NCBI GenBank assembly: GCA_035254305.1 | Contig: DATFAS010000104.1 | Span: forward strand, 1-24,484 | Length of the DNA: 24,484 bases | Source of the DNA: DATFAS01 sp035254305 | Lineage (GTDB): Bacteria > Bacillota > Bacilli > Aneurinibacillales > RAOX-1 | Direction of reading: 5' to 3' | In this document: piece by piece, positions 1 to 7,904 of the stretch | How positions within the stretch are numbered: the stretch's first letter is position 1 | Layout: each line of letters begins with the position of its first letter | Notes under the pieces: generated by a model | The model's database searches: none | Seen by the model: only the letters and a program-made list of their open reading frames with translations | What the model was told of the DNA's origin: nothing | Made by a program: the position numbers and the translations under genes

Positions 1-25
1 GTTTTTATATTTTTACATCCTCTTT

Positions 26-56
26 AATTCTAGCGATTAGCTAGAATTTTTTTTTT
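26..56 (+). terminator. Rho-independent terminator of a gene upstream of the window
   Basis: A 9-bp perfect stem (AATTCTAGC at 26-34 with GCTAGAATT at 40-48, 5-nt loop) runs straight into about ten T residues. It ends a plus-strand transcript that begins before the window. Confidence 0.85.
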
Positions 57-94
57 CTCAAATAGTAACTTCTATACTTTGTTGAAAAGACATG

Positions 95-123
95 TATGAA
101 CCCTTCCAAAAATTAGATATAAT
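95..123 (+). promoter_or_regulatory. Candidate sigma-A promoter for the first two small genes
   Basis: A perfect -10 box TATAAT lies at 118-123, with a weak -35 (TATGAA, 95-100) 17 nt upstream. It sits after the upstream terminator and before the ribosome binding site at 146-155. The -35 is poor, so this rests mainly on the -10. Confidence 0.45.
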
Positions 124-164
124 AAGACAAGAAATGCTAAAAGAAGTAAGGAGTGACTAAGAAA

Positions 165-389
165 TTGACCAAAGATGAGATACTTGAGAAGTTAAAGGAA
201 AAAGGATTGAAGGATATTATCGAGTTGATTGAGGATGCACAGGCTGGAGATTTAGAAGAGCTAGAGCTTGTTGAATCAATCGGATTAGTTCATGATGACC
301 AATTGAATCAAGCTGTCATTGCACTACTTGAGAGTTTAGGTGTTCAAATCATCTATGTAGCATTTGATGATGAAGAGGAAGAAGAATAG
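165..389 (+). CDS. Small acidic protein resembling a free-standing sigma-70 region 1.1
   Basis: A 74-residue protein ending in an acidic tail (FDDEEEEE). An in-frame GTG exists at 153, but the Shine-Dalgarno stretch TAAGGAGTGA (146-155) overlaps it, so the TTG at 165, about 9 nt downstream of that stretch, is the more likely start. The middle and end (DLEELELVESIG, then HDDQLNQAV, then LLESLGVQII, then acidic residues) follow the order seen in sigma-A region 1.1: a turn-helix with EE/I, a D-Q helix, then LGxxGV-E-I-I and acid. In sigma-A that domain is acidic and keeps the DNA-binding regions shut. No sigma region 2, 3 or 4 follows. A role in regulating RNA polymerase is inference only. The likely partner gene starts 40 nt downstream with no terminator between. 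A plain hypothetical acidic helical protein is the alternative. Confidence 0.7.
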   Translation: MTKDEILEKLKEKGLKDIIELIEDAQAGDLEELELVESIGLVHDDQLNQAVIALLESLGVQIIYVAFDDEEEEE

Positions 390-429
390 AAGAGAGTAGA
401 TAAGAGGGTAGAACGGGGAGGCTTATAGT

Positions 430-837
430 ATGAGTAGTTTAGATGATCTATTTATTTGTACGAATCCGTCACGTAGAGATGTGAAGAACATTTATCAAGA
501 TGAGAAGTATGCGCGTGGCATTATCCTGGCTAATGGGGATATGATTGTTTGGAATGGTGAGATCATGCATGGGAAGGTCATGCCTTACCTGAATGAAACA
601 GGACTACACTTTAGTGTATTCAATGATAAGCTAGAAATTTGCTGGCAATATGAGTCATGGGGTGAGATTCAAAACCGGTTGAAGCTAGCTCAAAAATACT
701 TAGATATACTAGGCCTTCCTGAAAACGGAAGAATTGTGTTCGACACTATGTTTTATACTCATACAAAACTCGAATTTCCAACCATTAAATATAGTGATTT
801 ATTTGAAGAAGGATACGAAATAAAACCGATAGAATAG
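430..837 (+). CDS. Hypothetical protein, 135 residues
   Basis: I do not recognise this family. The start ATG is supported by GGGGAGG about 8 nt upstream. The sequence is soluble-looking, with no signal peptide or membrane segment and a mix of beta-type stretches (GIILANGDMIVWNGEIMHG) and a central helix. It contains several aromatic residues (WNGE, CWQYESWGE, FDTMFYTHTKLEF). It follows the sigma-1.1-like gene by 40 nt with no intervening terminator, so the two are probably cotranscribed. The downstream inverted repeat at 895-931 closes the unit against the convergent ppdK gene. Function unknown. Confidence 0.75.
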   Translation: MSSLDDLFICTNPSRRDVKNIYQDEKYARGIILANGDMIVWNGEIMHGKVMPYLNETGLHFSVFNDKLEICWQYESWGEIQNRLKLAQKYLDILGLPENGRIVFDTMFYTHTKLEFPTIKYSDLFEEGYEIKPIE

Positions 838-887
838 ATAGGCGTTCGTTAAACTTTAGAAGGCTTTTGAAATAAAGAAAAAAACCT

Positions 888-931
888 AAAAAACAGGCCT
901 TTCCTTCGGAAAATAACCGAGTAGAAGGCCT
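888..931 (-). terminator. Terminator of the ppdK operon, possibly bidirectional
   Basis: AGGCCTT (895-901) pairs with AAGGCCT (925-931), with additional inner pairing (CTTCGG with CCGAG). Read on the minus strand the hairpin is followed by GTTTTTTAGG and more T. On the plus strand it is followed by a T-rich stretch (932-950), so it may also stop the convergent small genes. Confidence 0.75.
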
Positions 932-940
932 ATTTCTCTT

Positions 941-3592
941 CTAATTTTTTTTATTCTCAGCAAGGATAACTGATTGTGCTGCTGAAAGTATTCCAATTGG
1001 GACGAGATTAGGAATACAAGAAAGATAATCAAGATCAAGATTATGAAAGAAGCCAACAGACTTCTGATCTCCACTTTGCACTCCGCAAGCTCCGATTTTC
1101 ACGTTAGGATTATTCTTCCGACCCCGTAAAGTACCCATTCTAATCAATTCACCTACACCGTCTTCATCTAGAACAACAAAAGGATTATCATCAAGTATTT
1201 TATAGTCTATGTAATAGGCTAGATATTTTCCTTCTGCATCGTCTCGACTAAAGCCATAGGTAGATTGGGTTAAATCATTACATCCAAATATAATGAAATC
1301 TGCATATTGGACAATTTGTCCAGCCGTAATGCAGGCTCTTGGAAGTTCTATAAAGGCTCCAATAGGGATTTCTAATTTATCCTGGTAGCGGTTAAATACA
1401 TGTGAGAGAGTTTTAAGTACTTGTTCGCGAACAATCTTCATTTCATTCACATGACTAACTAATGGCACAATAATATGAGGGTTTACGTGTACCCCTTCTT
1501 TTTTGAGCTCTAAGGCTGCTTCAGTAATGGCTGTGACCTGCATATCGTAGATTTCAGGATAGGTGATTCCAATTCTACAACCGCGGTGTCCGAAGGAAGG
1601 ATTTAACTCATGCAATCCCTTTACCTTGCGCAGAAGCTTCTCATTCTCAGCTACAAGCTCATAATTTTTTTGGATCTTGGTTCTCTCAATCTCTATAGAG
1701 ATGGTTTCTGCGCTAGGCAGAAATTCATGGAGGGGTGGGTCAAGCAGTCGAATAATAACATCTTTTCCCTCCATCACTCGAAACATCTGTAAAAAATCAC
1801 TTTTTTGCATGGGTAAAAGTTTGTCTAATGATTTCTTTCTTTCCCACTTATTTTGAGAAAGGATCATTTCCTGAACTAATGGAACACGAATGGGATCCAT
1901 AAACATTTGTTCTGTTCTACATAAACCAATTCCTTCCGCGCCTAGTGATCTAGCTTGAATAGCTTCCTTAGGTGTATTTACACTCCCGAGTATCACCAAT
2001 TTTTTACGGTTATTGGCCCAATCTAGCATGGTTGAGAATTCTTTACTTAAGGTTGGTGCGACTAAAGAGACGTGGCTTAGAATAACGCGGCCGGTTGATC
2101 CGTCAATCGTGATCGTATCCCCTACTTTTAATACTGTGTCACCAAAGCGCAGTTCTTGTCGGGATTCACTTAATATCATCTGTTCACAACCGACAATGCA
2201 AGGTTTACTCATATCACGAGCTACCACTGCAGCGTGGCTAGTCATTCCACCCTGGCTTGTGAGAATCCCAACGCTAGCAACCATTCCATGAATATCATCT
2301 GGGCTTGTTTCTCTGCGCACAAGAATGACTTCATGACCTGTACGCTGTAGTCGTTCTGCTTCTTCCGGGTCAAAGACAATAATTCCAGTTGCCGCCCCAG
2401 GGCTCGCTGGAAGTCCCTTCGCTAGAATTTCAACTTCAGAGTTAGGATCAAGTGTCTCATGAAGTAGGGTTTTAAGAGAATGTGGATTGATTCGTAGAAT
2501 GGCTTCATCTCGACTGATAAAACCATCACCAGCCATATCGACAGCGATCTTAATACTGGCTTCAGCAGTTAGCTTGGCACTTCTAGTTTGTAGAACAAAT
2601 AATTTTCCTTGTTCTATAGTAAATTCAATATCTTGAACCGTTCGATAATGTTTTTCTAGACTATGTGCGATGCGCTTGAATTCGTTGAAGGTTTCAGGCA
2701 TCTTCGGCTTTAAATCAATTAGATTCCCGGGAGTTCGTGTCCCAGCAACGACATCTTCCCCTTGTGCATTCAGAAGAAACTCTCCAAACAACTCATTTTC
2801 TCCAGTTGAGGGGTTTCTTGTAAAGGCAACACCTGTACCCGAATCCTCGCCCATATTGCCAAATACCATCTGTTGGATATTTACAGCGGTACCAAGGTTT
2901 TCTTCTATTTTATTAATACGTCTGTACAATACAGCCCGTTGATTATTCCATGAATCGAAAACAGCACCTATGGCAAGCATTAACTGGACTTTCGGATCCT
3001 GTGGAAAGTCTTCTCGGACTTCTCTTTTGACAATTTTTTTGAAAGTCTTAATTAATTCGTAAAGGTGATCTGCAGTTAGATCAGAATCTTTCACAACATG
3101 TGCTTTGGATTTTAACTGGTCTAGCTCTGATTCAAAAAGATAGTTATCAATTTGCAGCACAATATCGCTAAACATCTGGATAAATCTGCGATAACAGTCA
3201 AAGGCAAAGCGAGGGTTCTCTGTTCGATCAGCAAGCCCCTCAACTGTTGTGTCATTTAATCCCAAATTAAGTATGGTATCCATCATTCCTGGCATAGAAA
3301 TCGATGAACCGGATCGAACGGAAACAAGTAGAGGATTTTTGGCGTGGCCAAATTCCTTCCCTGTAATAGCCTCAAGTTTTAGAAGAGCTTCATCTATTTG
3401 TTTTTCTATTGAAGGTAGGATCCGCTTCCCCCCTGCATAATACATGCGGCATGCCTCGGTCGTAACGGTAAACCCAAAAGGAACTGGAAGCCCTAATCCA
3501 TACATTTCTGCAAGATTAGCACCTTTTTTGCCCAGTAAATCATTCATGCCTGCATTTCCCTCAGAAAAAAGATATACATGCTTGTTGTTCAC
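941..3592 (-). CDS. ppdK: Pyruvate, phosphate dikinase
   Basis: Interconverts pyruvate, ATP and phosphate with phosphoenolpyruvate, AMP and pyrophosphate in the cytosol. The 883-residue length matches the family. The reading frame is open further upstream, but GTG at 3592 is preferred: GGGGG lies 8 nt before it and the protein then begins NNKHVYLFSEGNAGM, matching known PPDK N-termini. The ATP-grasp domain covers about residues 1-340. The swivelling phosphohistidine domain has GGMTSHAAVVARD with catalytic His453. The PEP/pyruvate barrel has RLLDPPLHEFLP, GHRGCRIGITYPEI, FIELPR, NDLTQ and the acid/base Cys836. Near the cysteine the sequence is GACGVQSGD rather than the usual GICGEHGGD, and GCNDLTQ replaces GTNDLTQ, so this is a divergent branch with the key residues kept. 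It is last in a minus-strand run after the crotonase-family and GNAT genes. No PPDK regulatory protein gene is next to it. Confidence 0.95.
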   Translation of the reverse strand: MNNKHVYLFSEGNAGMNDLLGKKGANLAEMYGLGLPVPFGFTVTTEACRMYYAGGKRILPSIEKQIDEALLKLEAITGKEFGHAKNPLLVSVRSGSSISMPGMMDTILNLGLNDTTVEGLADRTENPRFAFDCYRRFIQMFSDIVLQIDNYLFESELDQLKSKAHVVKDSDLTADHLYELIKTFKKIVKREVREDFPQDPKVQLMLAIGAVFDSWNNQRAVLYRRINKIEENLGTAVNIQQMVFGNMGEDSGTGVAFTRNPSTGENELFGEFLLNAQGEDVVAGTRTPGNLIDLKPKMPETFNEFKRIAHSLEKHYRTVQDIEFTIEQGKLFVLQTRSAKLTAEASIKIAVDMAGDGFISRDEAILRINPHSLKTLLHETLDPNSEVEILAKGLPASPGAATGIIVFDPEEAERLQRTGHEVILVRRETSPDDIHGMVASVGILTSQGGMTSHAAVVARDMSKPCIVGCEQMILSESRQELRFGDTVLKVGDTITIDGSTGRVILSHVSLVAPTLSKEFSTMLDWANNRKKLVILGSVNTPKEAIQARSLGAEGIGLCRTEQMFMDPIRVPLVQEMILSQNKWERKKSLDKLLPMQKSDFLQMFRVMEGKDVIIRLLDPPLHEFLPSAETISIEIERTKIQKNYELVAENEKLLRKVKGLHELNPSFGHRGCRIGITYPEIYDMQVTAITEAALELKKEGVHVNPHIIVPLVSHVNEMKIVREQVLKTLSHVFNRYQDKLEIPIGAFIELPRACITAGQIVQYADFIIFGCNDLTQSTYGFSRDDAEGKYLAYYIDYKILDDNPFVVLDEDGVGELIRMGTLRGRKNNPNVKIGACGVQSGDQKSVGFFHNLDLDYLSCIPNLVPIGILSAAQSVILAENKKN

Positions 3593-3704
3593 CGCTTTTT
3601 CCCCCTGAAAGATGTTGTTTTTCAATTCTATTGTAAACCTTTTACTATAGAAAGGAAGGTATCTTTTTATGAAGAATTTATAAACAAAAATTTCCAAGTG
3701 TTAA

Positions 3705-4196
3705 TTATGATAAATTTTTAAACATAAAGTAACGAGGGCATCCTTCCTCATCTAGCTCCTCATTTAGGATAAAATATCCATTCTGTTGATAGAAGGCTAC
3801 TGCTTTTTCGTTAATGCTACTTGCATGCAGGAAGGAGGAAGCTGCTCCTTGCTCCTTTCCACATTGTTCGTAGTGCTCTAGAAGTAAATTCCCAAATCCT
3901 CGCCCACGAAAGGCTTCTACCACAAACATTTGCATTAAATAAACCGTTCCTTCGTTCCATTGATAAAGATAGAAGCCTATAAGAGTCCCTTGTTCATTAA
4001 GCAATAAGTTTGAGGAACAATGATGTTTGTCAATTCCCTCTGTATACCATTCACGAATGTTAGAAAAAAAAACATGATCAAAATTCATATTCATAAAATT
4101 AAGCGAGTATAGTTCCTCTTGATGTTGAAGAATCATTGAGAGGTCTTGCATACGAAAGGTTTTCCACTTGTAGTTTGAACGGGGTACATGTACCAT
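3705..4196 (-). CDS. GNAT-family N-acetyltransferase
   Basis: A 163-residue protein with the GNAT acetyl-CoA pyrophosphate loop RGRGFGNLLL preceded by a beta-4 strand (MQMFVVEAF), and the usual C-terminal pattern NEKAVAFYQQNGYFI. It transfers an acetyl group from acetyl-CoA to an unknown amine, and the substrate cannot be read from sequence. The frame is open to a TTG at 4217, but that codon overlaps the GGAGGGG ribosome binding site (4209-4216). ATG at 4196, about 12 nt after it, is the better start. It lies 79 nt downstream of the crotonase-family gene and 112 nt upstream of ppdK on the same strand, which suggests a shared transcript, though the functional link is unclear. Confidence 0.85.
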   Translation of the reverse strand: MVHVPRSNYKWKTFRMQDLSMILQHQEELYSLNFMNMNFDHVFFSNIREWYTEGIDKHHCSSNLLLNEQGTLIGFYLYQWNEGTVYLMQMFVVEAFRGRGFGNLLLEHYEQCGKEQGAASSFLHASSINEKAVAFYQQNGYFILNEELDEEGCPRYFMFKNLS

Positions 4197-4275
4197 CTTC
4201 TTTTTATTCCCCTCCAAAGTTCGAACTTAAAATATAGTAGCATCATTTCCTAAGATCTACAGATTTATAAAAAGG

Positions 4276-4986
4276 TTATTTCCAACACGGTTTGCGTTTT
4301 TCCAAAAATGCAGCAGCCCCTTCTTGGTAATGCTTAGTCTGGATCGAAAGTGCCATAGCTCTTGAAGGATCCATTTCACAAAAAGCAGCCTTCGCATATT
4401 GAATGGCCGTAGGGGATTTATCCATAAAAGATAGAGCAAATGAATGTAGCTCTTCTTCCATCTGGTTTTTACTAACTACTTTATCTGCAATCCCATAATG
4501 AAGTGCCTCTGTGGAAGTGAGTGTACTTCCGGTTAAGACTAATCGCTTAGCGATATATCGTGGTATTAGATTTGGAAGACGTTTTGTGTTGTAAGCAAAT
4601 CCTACATTAACTCCTGGAAAACCTATTTTAGCCTTTTGTTCCATCCAACGAAAGTCACAGGCAAGGGCAAGCTCAGCCCCTGCACCCATGGCGAAGCCAG
4701 TCATTTTGGCAATGGTAATGAACGGTAAATTCTCGATTTTATGAAGAAGCTGTTCGTAAATGGAGAATAATGTTTCAACCTCACTTACCTTCATGTCATG
4801 AAGAGTATCCAAATTCATCCCCACACAGAAGTGTGGTGCTCCCTCAATCACAACGATACGCGTAGAATCATCTAAATTGTTCAAGGTGTCAAAGAAATGC
4901 TGAACAAATTGGAGATCTATGAGATTGCCTTTTAAGTAATTAAATTGGATATGGACAAACTGTTCCTTTTTGGTAACCTGAAACAT
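4276..4986 (-). CDS. Enoyl-CoA hydratase/isomerase (crotonase) family protein
   Basis: A 236-residue crotonase-fold protein. Both oxyanion-hole elements are visible: APHFCVGMNLDTL and GFAMGAGAELALACDF. The C-terminal end (AFLEKRKPCWK) is typical of bacterial members. The glutamate in GAELAL, matching Glu144 of rat mitochondrial hydratase, is present. The second catalytic glutamate (Glu164, normally in the motif PExxLG) is replaced by glycine in GFPGVNVGF. It therefore may not be a standard hydratase; isomerase, hydrolase or decarboxylase activity on an acyl-CoA is possible. ATG at 4986 has AAAGGAG upstream and is chosen over an open extension to 5058, because the best upstream -10 (5049-5057) would start the RNA inside that extension. 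First gene of a probable minus-strand run with the GNAT gene and ppdK. Confidence 0.85.
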   Translation of the reverse strand: MFQVTKKEQFVHIQFNYLKGNLIDLQFVQHFFDTLNNLDDSTRIVVIEGAPHFCVGMNLDTLHDMKVSEVETLFSIYEQLLHKIENLPFITIAKMTGFAMGAGAELALACDFRWMEQKAKIGFPGVNVGFAYNTKRLPNLIPRYIAKRLVLTGSTLTSTEALHYGIADKVVSKNQMEEELHSFALSFMDKSPTAIQYAKAAFCEMDPSRAMALSIQTKHYQEGAAAFLEKRKPCWK

Positions 4987-5048
4987 GGGTAAAATCTCCT
5001 TTATGACGGATATTAAAATGGAATTAAGGTAAAGAGGCATATTACTTA

Positions 5049-5057
5049 ATATTACCA
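5049..5057 (-). promoter_or_regulatory. Extended -10 promoter element for the crotonase-GNAT-ppdK run
   Basis: On the minus strand the sequence reads TGGTAATAT, an extended -10 (TGN plus TAATAT). Transcription from it would start about 5043, upstream of the ATG at 4986. No good -35 is seen. Confidence 0.35.
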
Positions 5058-5150
5058 CATTTTCATTTGCTCGATTAGCAGTTTTTACCTGTCTGTGCTA
5101 AATTAGGGGTAAAATAAAAAAGAAGCCATCTAGAAGGGAGTAATGAAGAA

Positions 5151-6044
5151 ATGGAAGTTGGATTAATTGGCTTAGGAAAAATGGGATTAAATTTAGGACA
5201 AAACTTAATGGAACATGGTCATCAGGTGGTTGCTTATGATGTAAATGAGCAAGCAATCAAGGAGATGATTGGTTATGGGGCCAAGGGGGCTTTAAACTAT
5301 GAAGAGCTTGTTCAATCCTTAGCGTCACCTCGTATTATTTGGTTAATGGTTCCACATTCTGTTGTAGATTCAGTGATTGCTGATATTTCGCCCTTATTAG
5401 CTAAAGGAGATATTGTGATAGAGGCAGGAAATTCTCATTATAAGGAGTCGATAAGACGTTATCAACTGCTTAAGCAAAAAGGCGTTCATTTTATGGATGT
5501 TGGAACGTCTGGTGGTATGGAAGGAGCAAGACATGGTGCTTGTTATATGATTGGCGGAGATGAAGAAGCTTGGCGTTATATTGAACCCATTTTCCGCGAT
5601 ACAGCAGTATCGAATGGATATTTTTACACGGGAGCTGCTGGGAGTGGCCATTATCTAAAGATGGTTCACAATGGAATCGAATATGCCATGATGGCAGCCG
5701 TAGGAGAAGGATTTGAAGTACTTGAGAAGAGTGAATTTAATTATGACTATGAGAAAGTAGCAAGAGTTTGGAGTAATGGATCCGTTATTCGGGGCTGGCT
5801 AATGGAGCTAACAGAGAAAGCTTTCGCTAAGGATTCTCATTTAGATCAAATACGCGGTGTAATGCATTCTTCTGGTGAAGGGAAATGGACAGTGGAGACT
5901 GCACTTGATCTGCAATGTGCTACACCTGTTATCGCTATGTCGCTATTGATGCGTTATCGTTCTTTGGAGAATGATACCTTTACAGGCAAGGTGGTTGCTG
6001 CCCTACGTAATGAGTTCGGGGGCCACGCGGTGGAGAAGAAATAG
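5151..6044 (+). CDS. gnd: 6-phosphogluconate dehydrogenase, short NAD-type (YqeC-like)
   Basis: Oxidatively decarboxylates 6-phosphogluconate to ribulose 5-phosphate in the cytosol. The N-terminal Rossmann motif is GLIGLGKMGLNLG. Strand beta-2 ends in an aspartate (VVAYDVNE) where NADP enzymes carry Asn-Arg, so NAD is the inferred cofactor. The substrate motif GTSGGMEGARHGACYMIGG and the catalytic-lysine motif KMVHNGIEYAMM are intact. At 297 residues it belongs to the short (about 300-residue) class rather than the 470-residue pentose-phosphate enzymes. GGGAG lies 10 nt before the ATG. It is divergent from the crotonase-family gene and followed by its own terminator, so it is probably monocistronic. 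Confidence 0.92.
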   Translation: MEVGLIGLGKMGLNLGQNLMEHGHQVVAYDVNEQAIKEMIGYGAKGALNYEELVQSLASPRIIWLMVPHSVVDSVIADISPLLAKGDIVIEAGNSHYKESIRRYQLLKQKGVHFMDVGTSGGMEGARHGACYMIGGDEEAWRYIEPIFRDTAVSNGYFYTGAAGSGHYLKMVHNGIEYAMMAAVGEGFEVLEKSEFNYDYEKVARVWSNGSVIRGWLMELTEKAFAKDSHLDQIRGVMHSSGEGKWTVETALDLQCATPVIAMSLLMRYRSLENDTFTGKVVAALRNEFGGHAVEKK

Positions 6045-6094
6045 AGAACATGAGTGTAGATGGGCGGATACGTCCATCTATTGTTCTGTTTTTT
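6045..6094 (+). terminator. Rho-independent terminator after gnd
   Basis: A two-part hairpin: outer AGAACA (6045-6050) with TGTTCT (6082-6087) and inner TAGATGG with CCATCTA, followed by GTTTTTTAA. It begins directly after the gnd stop codon. Confidence 0.85.
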
Positions 6095-6182
6095 AAGTAA
6101 TTTTTGGTAATGGTGGCGAATCTTTAGGGAAATGGATAAAATAGGATGGGTAGTTATTTTTAGTTGAGGAGAATTTTTTAAT

Positions 6183-7241
6183 ATGTCAGTTAGAGTTTTA
6201 TACATTTTGGTTGGTCTCTCTTTTTTAATTAGTAGTTGGGCGCATTATATGAGTGGGTCTTACGGCTTACAATTTGTCTCAACCTCATTCGCTATTGTTT
6301 TCCTAGCCGCATTGCTAGGGAAAGCAACAGAAAGTGTGGCTCATTTTGCTGGAGAAAGAATAGGGGGCTTTTTAAGTGCCACATTTGGCAATGCCGCTGA
6401 ATTAATTATTGCTATTTTCCTTGTTCGAGCAGGGCTATTTGATATGGTTAAGGCCTCAATTACTGGTTCTATTATAGGGAATCTTCTGTTAGTTTTGGGG
6501 TTAAGTATTTTTGCTGGTGGGTTAAAATTTAAGCTTCAGCATTTCAATACGTTGCTTGCTGGGCATAATGCCTCGTTAATGCTTCTTAGTGTAATAGCAT
6601 TATTTATACCGGCTACCTTTGCGAATGATTTGGAACCTCATCAGATGAATATTTTTAGCTTGGTTGTAGCAGGAGCCTTAATGGTTGCCTATGTTCTTTG
6701 GCTTATTTTCTCTATGATTACTCATAAAGAGGAGCTTGCAGATACACTTAGTCCCACTACTCATGAGGAGGAGGAGGCCCCTGAATGGGGGCGAGGTGCT
6801 TCAATCCTCATTCTAGTCTTGGCGACAGTTCTTGTAGCCATTCAAAGTGAATGGTTGGTTCATAGTGTGGAAGAGGTGGCTCACTCATTAGGCCTTTCCG
6901 AAATTTTTATTGGTGCTTTTGTCATAGCCATTGTAGGTAATGCAGCAGAACATAGTGCAGCTATCTTTATGGCATTAAAAAATCGGATCGGTGCTTCTGT
7001 TGAGATCGCGGTAGGTAGTAGCTTACAAATTGCATTGTTTGTCGGTCCACTATTGGTTTTTATTAGTTTATTTTTCGGAACTCCGATGGATATCGTTTTT
7101 ACAAAATCTGAGTTAGTGGCAATTGGTGTTGCAGCATTTATTGCGATATCGATTTCACGTGATGGAACCACCAATTGGTTTGAAGGTATTCTACTGCTCA
7201 CGGTATACATCATCCTGGGAACGGCCTTTTATTATATCTAG
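6183..7241 (+). CDS. cax: Calcium/proton antiporter, CaCA superfamily (YfkE/ChaA-like)
   Basis: A 352-residue membrane protein with about ten to eleven hydrophobic segments in two homologous halves. Each half carries the alpha-repeat ion-binding motif of CAX exchangers: FGNAAELIIA in the first half and GNAAEHSAAI in the second, each with its essential glutamate. Between them is the acidic cytoplasmic loop (THEEEEAPEWG). It exports Ca2+ from the cytoplasm in exchange for protons. GAGGAG lies about 11 nt before the ATG. The stop codon TAG (7239-7241) interlocks with the stop of the convergent cyclase-family gene in the sequence CTAG, with no terminator between the two. cax is used as a family symbol; the Bacillus subtilis counterpart is yfkE. 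Confidence 0.92.
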   Translation: MSVRVLYILVGLSFLISSWAHYMSGSYGLQFVSTSFAIVFLAALLGKATESVAHFAGERIGGFLSATFGNAAELIIAIFLVRAGLFDMVKASITGSIIGNLLLVLGLSIFAGGLKFKLQHFNTLLAGHNASLMLLSVIALFIPATFANDLEPHQMNIFSLVVAGALMVAYVLWLIFSMITHKEELADTLSPTTHEEEEAPEWGRGASILILVLATVLVAIQSEWLVHSVEEVAHSLGLSEIFIGAFVIAIVGNAAEHSAAIFMALKNRIGASVEIAVGSSLQIALFVGPLLVFISLFFGTPMDIVFTKSELVAIGVAAFIAISISRDGTTNWFEGILLLTVYIILGTAFYYI

Positions 7242-7864
7242 CGTGTAACGGTTACCCCTTCGATTAATAAGACACGTGCAGGGGATGCATCGATTCCAAC
7301 CAACTTAAGGGGAGCAGCAACCATGAAGTATTCACCTGCTGCTATATCCTTTAAATTAAGGCCTTCAATAACAATGATCCCTGCATTAAAAAGTGTCTTA
7401 TGCGTGGGATGGCCAGGTTGGCTTCTCTCAATTCCAAGGGCATCAATCCCCACTCCACGTATTCGTTTTGCTGCCAACAGATCAGCGGCGTCTTCTTTAA
7501 CATATATAAATTCCGGATTGAAGGTCTCTTCATAAGAATTTAATGTTTTGAGCAGTAGAAAATCGTTTTCCTTGATATTCACATGATCAAAATCCTTCTT
7601 ACTGACTCCATCTGTTCGTTGAGTCATATCGATAACCTTACATGGACCAACCAAATGGGTAAGGTCAATGGTCTCAGAGGTTTTTCCGTTAATGATCATG
7701 TGAAGTGGTGCATCGATATGTGTACCGGTATGGGCGTCTAGAGAGATACGAGTTTCACTTACATAATTGTTTTGTACGGTCTCGAACCTAGGTTGCTTTT
7801 CTGGTTTATTCTTGTAAACAGTCATTCCTTCGAAGATGGGCAAAGTGAGATCATAAACCTTCAT
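7238..7864 (-). CDS. Cyclase-family metal-dependent hydrolase (kynurenine formamidase-like)
   Basis: A 208-residue protein of the cyclase family (PF04199). The defining metal motif HxGTHxDxPxH is present as HTGTHIDAPLH (His45, His49, Asp51, His55). Members hydrolyse N-formylkynurenine, isatin or other amides. No tryptophan-degradation genes are nearby, so substrate is open. The end (PLKLVGIDASPARVLLIEG) matches the family's closing strand and loop, so the gene is complete. ATG at 7864 is preceded by AGGAGG at 7-8 nt. The open frame to 8014 lacks a ribosome binding site and would start upstream of the likely promoter. Convergent with the antiporter gene, overlapping it by the stop codons. Confidence 0.88.
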   Translation of the reverse strand: MKVYDLTLPIFEGMTVYKNKPEKQPRFETVQNNYVSETRISLDAHTGTHIDAPLHMIINGKTSETIDLTHLVGPCKVIDMTQRTDGVSKKDFDHVNIKENDFLLLKTLNSYEETFNPEFIYVKEDAADLLAAKRIRGVGIDALGIERSQPGHPTHKTLFNAGIIVIEGLNLKDIAAGEYFMVAAPLKLVGIDASPARVLLIEGVTVTR

Positions 7865-7895
7865 GGTTATCCTCCTGATTGTTTTAGGTACCAAT

Positions 7896-7904
7896 ATTGT
7901 ACCA
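7896..7904 (-). promoter_or_regulatory. Extended -10 promoter of the cyclase-family gene
   Basis: The minus strand reads TGGTACAAT, an extended -10 element about 30 nt upstream of the ATG at 7864 and just before the AGGAGG. It lies inside a near-palindrome (7887-7904) centred on CAATATTG. Confidence 0.45.

Noticed and set aside
4987..5058. N-terminal extension of the crotonase-family gene
   Set aside because: ATG at 4986 has a good ribosome binding site; the extension is hydrophobic, atypical of the family, and would start upstream of the likely transcription start.
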